Positions 41,611-54,508 of a stretch of 64,000 nt of DNA are shown piece by piece. The notes beneath the pieces were generated by a model. It was given only the letters and a program-made list of their open reading frames with translations. It was not told the DNA's origin and searched no databases. The DNA is from Cadophora sp. MPI-SDFR-AT-0126 (lineage: Eukaryota > Ascomycota > Leotiomycetes > Helotiales > Ploettnerulaceae), in assembly GCA_020747065.1 (NCBI GenBank), contig JAGMVK010000005.1:744001-808000 (forward strand). The letters run 5' to 3'. The position numbers were made by a program, and so were the translations under genes. How positions within the stretch are numbered: position 1 is the stretch's first letter; each line of letters begins with the position of its first letter.

Positions 41611-41825
41611 TATTGTCTTTGTGGAATATGGGGGACTCGAGGATGAAACCGGCCGCCGAGCAGCTCGAAGTCGCGATATCAGCCAGTCACATGACTATTA
41701 TCTTAGCGTATTTTAGCTTATCACCAAGGGGAAGTTTATCGGAATTTTTGAAATATTTTGTCAGCAGCCTTGTCGCGCAAATTGAAGTAAACACCACAGA
41801 CCTCCCGTTCCAGTCAGTTATCACC
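41611..41825. promoter_or_regulatory. Shared divergent promoter of TAF10 and PRP43
   Basis: This 215-base spacer must contain both core promoters and leaders. No TATA box is evident; the sequence is CG-balanced to AT-rich towards PRP43. Confidence 0.5.
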
Positions 41826-44243
<2,418 letters not shown>

Positions 44244-44272
44244 AGAAACAGACAATTGAGTTGGTTTAGCAT

Positions 44273-44292
44273 TCGATCGATCGATCGATCGA
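44273..44292. repeat. (TCGA)5 microsatellite
   Basis: Five tandem TCGA units directly downstream of the PRP43 stop, in the 3' UTR. The unit is self-complementary, so the RNA could fold back on itself. Confidence 0.9.
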
Positions 44293-45936
44293 CATATGCC
44301 TTGCAAAATATATGAGCACATGCCTATTCATATAAGGCAGCGGGAGAGAAAATCCGGGTTTTGCTTCGCTTCTATTTTTGTTGTGTTGGACGGAGCTTAG
44401 GTGGCGCAATATAAGAGGGGAGGGAGGAAGGGATATCCTTGTTGTCTAGAAGAAGCTGGTGGTAACAGTTAGCCAACCAGCCAGCCATGTAACAAAGCTG
44501 AATTATGAATTTTTGTGAGACAATTTGCTCTCACCATCTTTCATCATTCATGCTTGATCTGGAACGTGGTCTTCAGAGGTAGGAAAAGAGATAATGAAGC
44601 CTGGATTTCCAATAAGATGGCAGCGACTGTATGATTGGATGTACGTGTTGCACTCGTGCAGAGAAACGTGGATTTACGCATATCTTGCAGATACTTACAT
44701 ATGCTCAAAATGATCAAGCATCATCGCATCGGCATTCCGAGACAGCTAGTGGTCCGAATCCACAAGACCGGCTAGCCAGCGATTGTCGAATAGGATGCGA
44801 GCCGGTCGTTCGATTATGTTGTGCATCGTGAAGTTTTCGTTCGTCCTCTATAGTTGCATTATGTATAGCTGCAACTCTAAGATCGGTACTCGGCCTGGAA
44901 ATAGCCCTAACAGCTGCTGAGCCGCTGCCATCCCGGAGGTTTGTTTAGCTGCATAGTTAGTATAGCATTCTTGAGTGGAGTGGGTAGTAATTCTGAATGA
45001 GGAAGTTGGCTGAAGTGAGGAAGTAAGGTTCATAGATTTTGGTGCTGAAACTGGAAGGATGATATAGTTTGGAGGATGGGAGAAGAGGGGAATGTGATGA
45101 GTCGTATTTTTGGATAGTCTTCCTTGGAACACCAACACTGCTTCGAGCGATTTGCTTGTAGGACTTGCCTCCGCTCTCGTGATGTGGGCATTCGCAGCTT
45201 GGCTATCGTTCGATAATGTATCGAAAAATAGATTTCTCGGGATGGAATGGATGATTGGCAGGATGGCTGGCTGGGTCGAAGGTGATTATTTGCCGTTGCC
45301 TGTGCCCGTCTTACCAAACTTTTCAAGTCCCAATTTTTTTTAGTCATGTTCCTGGTTGGAATAATGAGATGGTTCTCGCAGCGTTTGAACACTCATGCTG
45401 TATTGCGAGGTTGCTCTCTCTTTGAACGTTGCTATTAAGGACCAACTGCATCGAATGGGCCACGCCATGCATTCTTGACATTTGTATGTGGGTTACAACG
45501 GCAGCCACGAGGTACACAACATATGACATTCCTACAGTAAGGACCAGGTACTCGGAGGACAGAGACCTTTCATCGGAATTGACGTCCCAGTATCGTATGA
45601 TGCAATGTTATCAGTTTGGAAATGTGGTTACAGAGCATGAGACGCGGAAGTATGATCCAACCCTATCACGAATGATACCAGAACTTGAATCTTTCTTCGT
45701 TTTTCCATTTCCTCAATTACTGATACGAACTCAACATCTGGGTATCAGCGTTTCTGCTTCCTGAGTGGTTGGAGATGCGTCCGTACGTGGGGTAGAAACG
45801 CCATGTTGCCCCTCCCCCACTCGACGGTTCAACATTCGTACATATCGGCGTTTTGTAGACTACACTACCACAGTGTAGTCTGAATGTGACTGTGGAGAGA
45901 GTGTATTTTGTTGCACGCTTCTTGTATTGATGCCTA
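44293..45936. other. Gene-free stretch left of the MITE
   Basis: It holds the 3' region of PRP43 and sequence without recognisable genes. Open frames up to 120 codons on the minus strand (45030-45392) show no domain. Confidence 0.5.
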
Positions 45937-46109
45937 CAGTGGAGTGCAAAAAGTGTCTGTACCCCCCCTTGTAAGCGGCCGCTAGCGCAATAATTTCAGG
46001 CTTCTCTGAATGCGCAGTCTGTATCACGACATTCTAGAATCAAGTATACTTCATCACGTCAGCGGCCGCTTACAAGGGGGCGGGTGCAGACACTTTTTGC
46101 ACTCCACTG
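45937..46109. mobile_element. 173-bp MITE, Tc1/mariner-like
   Basis: This is a non-coding element bounded by inverted repeats of 47 and 49 bp (45937-45983 and 46061-46109). The outer 23 bases, beginning CAGTGGAGTGCAAAAAG, match perfectly. The inner part matches apart from an imperfect C-run with a two-base length difference, ending in TTGTAAGCGGCCGCT (a NotI site) on both sides. A TA duplication flanks it (45935-45936, 46110-46111). Size, termini and TA target are those of Tc1/mariner-derived miniature elements; its autonomous partner is not in this window and is clearly not the Fot1/pogo-like element, whose ends differ. Confidence 0.92.
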
Positions 46110-46111
46110 TA

Positions 46112-47882
46112 TTGTCTTAAACATGACATCTGATATGACACAAGTCGAAACGCCCTAGCCGGGCCGCTGCCGTCAGCCAAAAACGGCCACTAAAGTAAGT
46201 GCTTTTGGCAGCGCGTGAGACACCAAACTAGGGCCTCTCGCCGGCCCGAGCGCAATCCATGTGTGGTAAACTTCGTGACTGCTTGCATGCACACCCTCTT
46301 CATGGCTGCTATTACTACTGTTGATTGAAATAAGTTTCGATAGTTTCTGACTAATGATGACGGATTCCTTCCAGAAACGAACAATTGTCCGACGGTCCAC
46401 TGTTTTGCGCTCGTTTTTCTGGACCTTGAACCTTACATATATGAGCTGATGACTGTCTTCGGCATCGAATGGGAAGTCGGCTGGCGGATCAGTATCGACA
46501 AAGCCCTAAACGCCATCGTGCCATTGTTGCAGCAGTCTCCATACCGAGACCGATAACCCCAGGGGCTCAAAAATTTTCCATTTGGGGAATTGCGTATTAT
46601 ACAGCATCAAATTAGAAGCCTGTATTCAGCATCGGCGATTCGAAGTTCGGGACCGCGGAATGGGTCCGGCCGCTGCATGTTTTAGTGCACTAACATCGTT
46701 CGATGGCTTCCTTCGCACGTGGGATGGCATGCAATGCGACTAGGGCTGGCTATGTGCCGTGCTTGTCGCGGCCATTGGCCATGTCCACATGGTGACCCTC
46801 ACTCGAGAGTGGCCCCTTTGCGACATGGATCAGCACGCTTGGTGTGGTGGCACCACAGGAAGCTGCCGCGCCGTCTAAATTGTTGTGTGCCTATCGGACT
46901 TCCAGCGTGGAATCTTTAAACCGTAACTCGAGCACCAGAGACACTATAATCAGGGTCAATAAGGCTGTGAAGACCGGCAAGCTTCCTTTCGTGCCCCGGT
47001 GTCGAGTAATGGACAGAAGGTATGGAGGGTGTAGTCATGCTGTTGAAGTGTCCATACTTCATATACTACGAAGTATGATGCATCACTTGAGTGCCCGTTC
47101 TGACGCGTCGGCCGTGCGGGAGGTGGAAAGTCAATTGGAGAGTGTGGGAATTGCATGGGTGCTTCGCTCCGCTCCAGGAACGCCATGCCATCAGCCGTTG
47201 TGGAAGTGATGCACCCTAGAACCCTGCTCCATCTGATAACGGCAAGGAGGTAAAAGAACGGAAAGTACAAGGAAGTTTCGGAAAGACAGAAGTTGAGCGC
47301 ATTTCTCCCAGGCCAGACGTTGGATACTTTCATATAAAGTTTCGCAGAGTGGATTAACAGTCTTGGTGATGGGATGTGGTGATGCGGTGATGCGGTTGAA
47401 GTGAAAAGCCGAAGATTGCAGACACGCGGGCAACAGCGTTGTAGTGAAGTGAGGAGGAAATTTCGCAATCTTCGACGACGGGGCTCCAGGATGGACCAGC
47501 TCTCAGATTTTCCGGAACTCTTCTAAGCGAAATAATGCGCCTTCGCTTTCGTGGGTCCATTTTTCTGAAGCTGAGGTTCTGAGGATGAACGAGTGGGAGG
47601 GATCTAGGGTTTTTGATGCACACTCGGCAGACTGGCAAGGCTATGCGAAGCAGGGGGCCACCTTGAGCATGGAGCTTCCCTATATATCCTGGACACAGAT
47701 CTCTTTTCTTTTTTTCGACCTTGAAGGCTCCGCTTCCTTCTCTCGACGCCATACCAATTGAGAGCCACTGTTCCCTTTCATATCATCAGGAACCCTTGAA
47801 AGGCTTCCTATCTTCCCCTTCCTCCCGCGTCTTATCAACGTGGGCTCAACGCTTTTCTGCCAGCGGGTAGAAGTCCATCACC
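46112..47882. other. Gene-free stretch right of the MITE
   Basis: Near the MITE a set of nested short inverted repeats occurs (GCCCTAG at 46152-46158 with CTAGGGC at 46228-46234; CGCTGCC at 46165-46171 with GGCAGCG at 46207-46213). The remaining frames (up to 170 codons, 46956-47468, -) have no domain. The promoter of the next gene, with TATATA near 47681, is at the right end. Confidence 0.5.
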
Positions 47883-48344
47883 ATGAGTGGTTCTGGAGGA
47901 TACTACAAGTACAGGTGCAAGTACTGGTTGACTTACAACTGCCCACATTGGGTCTGGGTGAACAACGCGCCGTGTGCACATTGTCTTGTAGGCTCATCTT
48001 GACCTAAAAGCGAGGACTCCGCTAAACATTTATGATAGGCAGACGGCCGCGATTCTGAAATGGCCGAAATGGCAGCTCCTTTCCGCCTCTCCCGAGAGGT
48101 ATTTGTACCACAATTCGAAGACGGCATGCTCCTTTATACAGTCATGGAAATCATTGCTGGAAGTGATTGGGATAGTGGCTGGGCTGTCAAAGAAACGCCA
48201 GCTGAGCCAGCATTCCCCAGCGTCACTGGCCCAACTGGGATTACCATGACTGCTATGGATGGGATTGACACTCAGAAGGCTGGAAAAGTTGGAGTCCAAA
48301 ATGCGGCTGGACGAAACTGGGCCGGAAACGAAGGCCATCTCTAA
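47883..48344 (+). CDS. Small Cys/Trp/Tyr-rich fungal protein, function unknown
   Basis: Two exons (47883-47987 and 48039-48344) code for 136 residues. The first exon is unusual: MSGSGGYYKYRCKYWLTYNC followed by PHWVWVNNAPCAHCL, with four Cys, three Trp and five Tyr in 35 residues. The intron falls right after CAHCL, and the second exon opens with the acidic ADGRDSEMAE. The remainder (PQFEDGMLLYTVMEIIAGSD) is helix-like and ends in a Gly/Asn-rich stretch. I recall similar 'YKYRCKY...C...W.WVN...C.HCLA.GRD' short proteins in other filamentous ascomycetes without a function. The four Cys could bind one zinc. There is no signal peptide. The spliced frame supports a real gene. Confidence 0.75.
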
Positions 48345-51300
48345 TAGGCTCTGTTAAAATCGGCATAAGGAGATTTTTTTTTCGGTGGCACTCTGTCTCG
48401 ACGAAGCCGGAGAGTGGAGATTGATATTCCTACGGGCGGGGTTCGAGGTGGTAGCGAATGGTTGGCCTATATCGAGCATTTGTGGGGATTTCTGACAATT
48501 TTCGACTTTTGAGCGCCCTTCACCTGCGTAATGAATCATGTTAATTAATGACAGTCCTTTCTAGGATCAGATAATCTGGTGGTAGGCAAGATGCCTTTGA
48601 TTGGTTAGTTTTGGAGAGTACCAGGAAACTTTGATCGGTTGATGGGGAGAGGTTCCAGAAATTGTCATTTGGTCGAATGGGAGGATAGCCGGACAGCAAA
48701 GGATATCAAATTGGATTCCTTGGAAGCCCAGAACTCTCCATTGAGACTTCATTTCAGATCGTCTGTCGAGCTAGGCTAAGCTCTCATCTCCACCGTAGGC
48801 ATTGCCTGCAATGGTCTGACAGCGATGATAATACAATTGCTAATTGAAACCTGTCTGTGATTCGTGACTGGACGTCCAATCGGATTGCCAGCGTCGAACA
48901 ATCTGGACGTGACTGAATGGAAAGAATTTGAGTAAGAAGCTTCCAAACAAGAGACAATGAAAAAGGAAAGTACATGCATGCACTCGAGAAGCAATGAGCC
49001 GGTCAGGTTCATTAGACAGACACGCAAAACTCTCCGTCATACCATTCAATTATATGATTTAACGACAAGCCCCCACTGGAAAATCAGGAGCGATAATCAG
49101 TGCCAGTCGTCTGAGCCGATTCTACCATGATGCCTGGCCTTGGTCGTGGGTGAAGCCATCTGCTGGAGTAATCGCAATGTAACGGTGGAGAGGAGGTGGT
49201 TGCGGGTTGCGTGAACGCCAGCAGGGTGCAAAAGAGCATCATTGGCTCGGTGTGGACGACTATTAGAACTGGTAAGAGCATAATCAACGAGCCTGTCAGA
49301 GCGAGTAAAGTCGCGGTAGCAGCGTTACATAGCCGTCGTTCTACTGCAATCTCACGATTCTGGACTCCCCTTCCCCCTCACCTCTGCGCTGTACAAAAAA
49401 TGATAACTGATAGTCTCTTTTTGGATGTAAACATGTGATGGTCTCACGACTGCGGCAGTTATTGAGCTGATCATCCGAGGCTGAACTCTTGACTCTGAAC
49501 TGGATTGAAATATATGAAAATGACGAGAGCCTGTGAGGTGCAGTTGCTGGGGATGGAAAAGGTTGGCCAGCGCCAGAGTTGAGTGGACTAGCCTGAAACA
49601 CCACCGAGCCACGTGATCGGGCTTAAATTGACTTCATGACATCCCCGGGGTTCTGCTTCATCATGCATTTCTGCCCCTCCCATTGCCAGGTAAGAAAGAC
49701 GATTATTCGAATAATAATATAATGGGACTCGGACCAGAGCCATATCTGAATATCTCCCACGAGGGATCCTTTGGATAGGGGCAGTGGCAAGACACAGAGC
49801 CTCATGGGATTTTCTGCTTGAGCAGAATCGTTGCCGACTGCCTCTGAGCATGAGAATGAGAGTACCGAAGTCCAGCTGACGCCTCTAGAGATGGTATATA
49901 AGCATGTATAATAGGGAACAATAACATAACACGGGAAATAGCTCAGGAGGGCGAGGGTAATCATACCTGCGGGTACTGCGAATATAGGACGATGACCAAA
50001 GGAACGAGTCTTGAAGTCAAGTCAGCAGCTTTCGCAACTACTATCGTCAAGGAGCCTCGTATCAAAGAGCGGTAAGAATTCATTATTTTCCAAAAAGTGG
50101 CTTCGCTTCCTTCTGCACATGCCGTCCTGTACAGCTCATCTGGCTTGACAGTAAATCCAGAGGCAAAAATATACTAAACAGGTATATCTAGGTCTGAACA
50201 AACTAGCCAGGACCATAGATGTATCTTCCTACTGCGCTAATAGAATTTGTTCAAAGGTAAAAAAAGAAGGAAGTCCGTATTGAAGAGACAAGAGCAGACA
50301 ATCCTCTTCGAAAGAGCCACATGGAGTCCTGCATATCCACAAAACCGGAAAGTCCAAAGAGGTCAGGGATAGTGCATTCGCATTAAGATTATCATGCCAT
50401 GCAGAATAATCATATTCTCTGAGTATTTCTCGCTCTCTTTGTTTTGTTGTTTGTTGTGCATGGGGCTCTTGGATGAGAGCTCAAAGCAGGACTCCGAGCA
50501 AGAAAAGCAGTTGCTTTCACCAGGAATACGGCATCACGCATATGTTCGACCGTGTACTGCTTCAGAGAATCTTTCATCGAGAAGCAACAGCCCGCCTTCT
50601 GCGACATTTGAATATATAGAAAAGCTCCTTCTCTATTATCACCAGCTGGTGAATTGCGGCCGGTCTTCGCAGTGTCATCGGCCCTGGGTCGCTCCTGCCA
50701 CGCGAGAACTTCTGCACAGTGCGGGGGCAGTCTCAGCATCCATCATCTTCATCTGCCCTTCTCTTCCATTCAGCAACAACAACATCATCCTCCACAATTC
50801 TGGACGCCTCTTTATACATTCCTTTCCATTTGCTGGCACCCTCCCATCCCTTCCAACGCTTCCAAGTCTAGAACCTTGTGCGCACCATCTGGCACATTCA
50901 TCGTCGTCCGTGGTTCTCTTTCTGTTCACTCTCTGTCCCGTGGTGAGTCTGGTGGTTGCTGGTCTAGCGTTCTTCCTTTCCTCTTCCTCCAACTCCTCTG
51001 TCCTGTTTATGGACCGCGGTGCTACGTCCGCAATGCAGGCATATGTCTGGGTCGGATACCAAATGGGCGGACGCGTATGATTGATACATTGTGCTGGCTT
51101 GCAGGTCGAATCTGCTGCTGACTAGCCTGTTGATGTTTGGTCAATTGGCCATGCAGGATCAGTAATTGGAGTGCAGTCAAGAAGAAGCTTACAAGATGAT
51201 AGATCCACTCATCTGCTGTACTCGCCGACGTCGTTTCCTGGCCTCAGAAGACAGTTGCTGAAGGCGGCAAATTGAAGCTTGTCAAGCCCCTTATATCGAC

Positions 51301-51357
51301 TTGCGCAGACTCCGCTACGTAACACTCAGTCTTGTCAACAAGAGTACTGTTTCCAGG
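48345..51357. other. Three-kilobase gene-free stretch with long leader region
   Basis: No domain-bearing frame is seen. At its right end (about 50394-51080, +) a 228-codon frame with a hydrophobic, Ser/Cys-rich composition precedes the next gene; it more likely belongs to that gene's promoter and leader than to a protein. CT-rich tracts at 50740-51000 fit a promoter. Confidence 0.45.
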
Positions 51358-54300
51358 ATGGCGGTGCTTACCGAGACGCGTCGCTACTCCATTGCCGAGC
51401 TGTTACGCTTGAGAACCTCACTTCCCGTCATCCTCTGTCTCGTCAAAAGCATCAACCAACACCCTGACATTGGTACGTCTCGAGACACACAGCACCTCGA
51501 GCGAATTCTTTTGCTAACATATTGCCAACCAGCTTGCATCTTCAGAATTCCTGAAGAGGCACTCCGCAGACCAGAGCAATTCACTTGCAGCTCGGCACAC
51601 CTCACCGATATCACGAACAAACCTGTTCTGCGCAAATTAGGCAGAAAGAACGTTACCGAGTCTTCGGAGCAAAGCGAGCCGCGCTCCCTCGAGCTAAGTA
51701 GATTTGAAGGTTCTCAACAAGTTCATTGGCACCTTCGAAGACGCGACAACTCAGATCGATCTTCCCAACCACACTCCGCACCAACTGGCTTCGCTGCACA
51801 ACAATCAGAGAACTTTCAAAAATTCTACAGAGCAGTTGTTTCGCCCACTCACGTACGCGTCACAGCGGGCGGTCGCATCGTGCCAAACACTCGATCTCCA
51901 GCTGTCGCGCCTTCAGAGGGTAACGTTGACAAGAACGACCTCGAGCCCAAGTCTCTCGAAACAGCTCCTTGGGTTCAAGACGCGTCGTCGGTATACCCGC
52001 AGGTCCCTCAGCTTCCAGGTGTTTTCTTGCCCCCATATAACTTCCATCCACAATCCTCCGCAGTTGGCATTCCCATCATGCCTGCTCCACCATCTGGTTA
52101 CTATGGAGCTGGTCCCGCTGAGCAGCACTCCAAGTCATCGCTTGGCAATCAGCTTCCAGGAGTCAAGGCTCAGCAAATCAAGATTTCTCCACCTGCTCAA
52201 TTTGACCAGACCAAGCCATTCAGCTATAATGGTCAGATTATCTACCCGGTTCCCTACGGACATCAGCCACCTCCAAATGCAATTCCTATTCCCATAGGCA
52301 TGCTTGGAAACCCGAACTTCTTCCCTCAGATCGCTCCTCAGCCAGCTGGTCTCATGCCTTCTGCACTGCCTTTCCAATTCGTCAATCAGCAAAATCCCAT
52401 GGCCTTTGCAGGTGGTCAGCAATCTTCGATGTTGGCTATGCCAAATGGTGCCCAAGGACCTGAGCCTTTCATGCCTTTCATGTCAATTCCCGGTCTCATT
52501 TCACCTTCAGACTATATGAAGTCCCAGCTCCAAGTCTTGCAAACCCACCTCCAGCATAACGAAACTCTTCTGAGCAGCGATAAGAACAGAGTTGGTAAGG
52601 CAATTCTCGAGCAACAACGCACCAGCCTTCTTTCTCAGATCGACAACATGGAGGAGCTTCTACAAGTTCACCATCGTCGTGATGGTATTGCGACAGACAC
52701 TGTTCGTCGTGGTGACAAGTTTGGTGCGTCACATGAAGAGCACAAGTCCACTCGATCTGCTTCGAAGAGCCGTCAAGTAGAAATCGCACCAAAGACTGAT
52801 GTCAATTGTGACAACAGTGCTGCTTCCCGTCAGGACTTGGCATCAAAATCCAAATTGACTATTGCAGCTGCGATGGCTCCTCCATTCCAACCACGCTCTC
52901 GCACTACGGTCACTACGGCAGCTGGACAATCCATTCAGCCACAGCACGAAAAGCAAATGTCGCGTTCAACTTCCGCTATTGAGGATAATGAACCTGAGGA
53001 GACTATGGCTGAGATTACAGCTCGCTTGATGGCATATTCTACCACTGACTGGCTTCGTACTGGTTTCAAATTTGGCAATGACTTAGGTTATGATCCTCCC
53101 AAGGACGAAGTTCGCCATGAGATCTCCTGTCATCATGTGCAGTATGAGAAGTCCCGATCTGACCAGCGTTCGAGCACCTCCAATAGTCAAGCTCCCCCGG
53201 TCAAGCCAAACATATCAGCGCCTTCATCTGAGACTGTACCTTACCTCATTGGTACTCTCCCAACCGGTGTCAGCGCCCAAGCTGCTAACGCTAATGATCT
53301 GGTCTATTCTCGGCCATTGACAGATGATGAGCTTCGTGCGCGATACCTGTACTGGGGCAAAGCACCTCGATCTGTTCAGAGTGGTTTGCCCAAGTTTGAT
53401 GGAAAGGATTTCTACCCGCCTTCTCCGGTCAAGAAACCTGCCAGCATCGCTTCCTTTAAGTCTGTTGAGACGCAAGTACACGCTGAGATCGAACCCGAGA
53501 AGTTGTACCCATTCCGTCTTCCATCGAACGACATCGCCTACCTGAAGCCGATTCCTCAACCAGTCTTTACAGATGCCAAGAACAGAGCAACTTCACAGCA
53601 GGCCACACTGTCTTCTACCCAAGGATTACACAATCGCTGGTCTCGAGATTCAAGCTATGGTCGCAATCAGGAGGTTGCCGTGGAGAAGGTTACTAAATCA
53701 GTTCCTGAACCTGATTTCTCAAAGCCGTCCACGGAGAAGGGTTGCTCCGGATACAGATCGCCATCTCCAAAGCCAACTGTTGTACGATTCAGCGGAGACC
53801 AGGATGAGGCACCCGTCACCCCTCAGAATGCTTCGTTCTTCGAGGAGGATGAAGCTGAGGCTGACGACGCTAAATCCGATGATTCCTGGCAACCAGCTGG
53901 CCGTGATTCTCAACGCTATAAGAGCGAGAACAGCGTCATCAGTGTCGGTTCAACTGCAAGCGGCACACAGAGAACCGAGTCAACTGTTGAAATTACTCTG
54001 TCTCCTCGCGCCAACGGTGGTCGAGTCTCTCCAAAGCTTTTCAAGTCGTTCGATGAACGTGTCGAGAATTTCAAGAAGTAAGTTCTCATAGTCCCTCAGT
54101 GAAGAGGCAAAGCTGACCTCTAGCAGCGCCGATGAACAGACAATGTTCCTCCAGCAGATGCTGAAGAACGAGGGTCAAGCTGGTACTCCATTGATGGGAA
54201 CTGTTTCGTCTGCCACTGCTCAAGGATTCCTGCCTCAATACCGAGGATCTGCGGCTGCATCTCTGGCCCCGGCCGAGTATGTTCCGTACAAGTCAGCTTC

Positions 54301-54508
54301 AAGCAAGTCCACAAATTCACAAACCGAGAATCGTCCGCTCAACCAAGACAAGTATGAACGCAGTGGTTTCCCTGCTCCTCAGACCGCCCAGGAATACTTG
54401 CGACAAATCAGCGACCAGCTCCACGAGACCGAGAAGGGCAACATTGATCAAGGATGGAACCCTAACACGACCCGTACTGGACCTGTCCGTCCTGGTGAGG
54501 AGTGGTAA
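51358..54508 (+). CDS. Large disordered protein with an N-terminal eIF4E-binding motif
   Basis: Exons 51358-51472, 51533-54077 and 54124-54508 give 1014 residues. The N terminus MAVLTETRRYSIAELLRLR contains YSIAELL, which fits the canonical eIF4E-binding consensus Y-x4-L-hydrophobic, as in 4E-BP, eIF4G and 4E-T. The middle is Pro/Gln/Met-rich and unstructured (about residues 200-390), followed by a predicted coiled coil around LQVLQTHLQHNETLLSSDKN and ILEQQRTSLLSQIDNMEELL. Later parts hold ITARLMAYSTTDWLRTGFKF and GFPAPQTAQEYLRQISDQLH, ending GPVRPGEEW. No catalytic domain is visible. I infer a translation regulator or P-body scaffold, comparable to 4E-T, but family membership is unproven. 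Intron 2 has a TAG-CAG tandem acceptor (54121-54126), both in frame, so two isoforms differing by one Ser are possible. Confidence 0.85.

Noticed and set aside
48429..48455. GGTTCGAGG as a tRNA B-box
   Set aside because: No matching A-box or cloverleaf arms upstream at the right distance.
50394..51080. 228-codon plus-strand frame upstream of the eIF4E-binding candidate
   Set aside because: Composition (Ser, Cys, Leu, Pro) follows the CT-rich sequence; no domain; better explained as promoter and leader.
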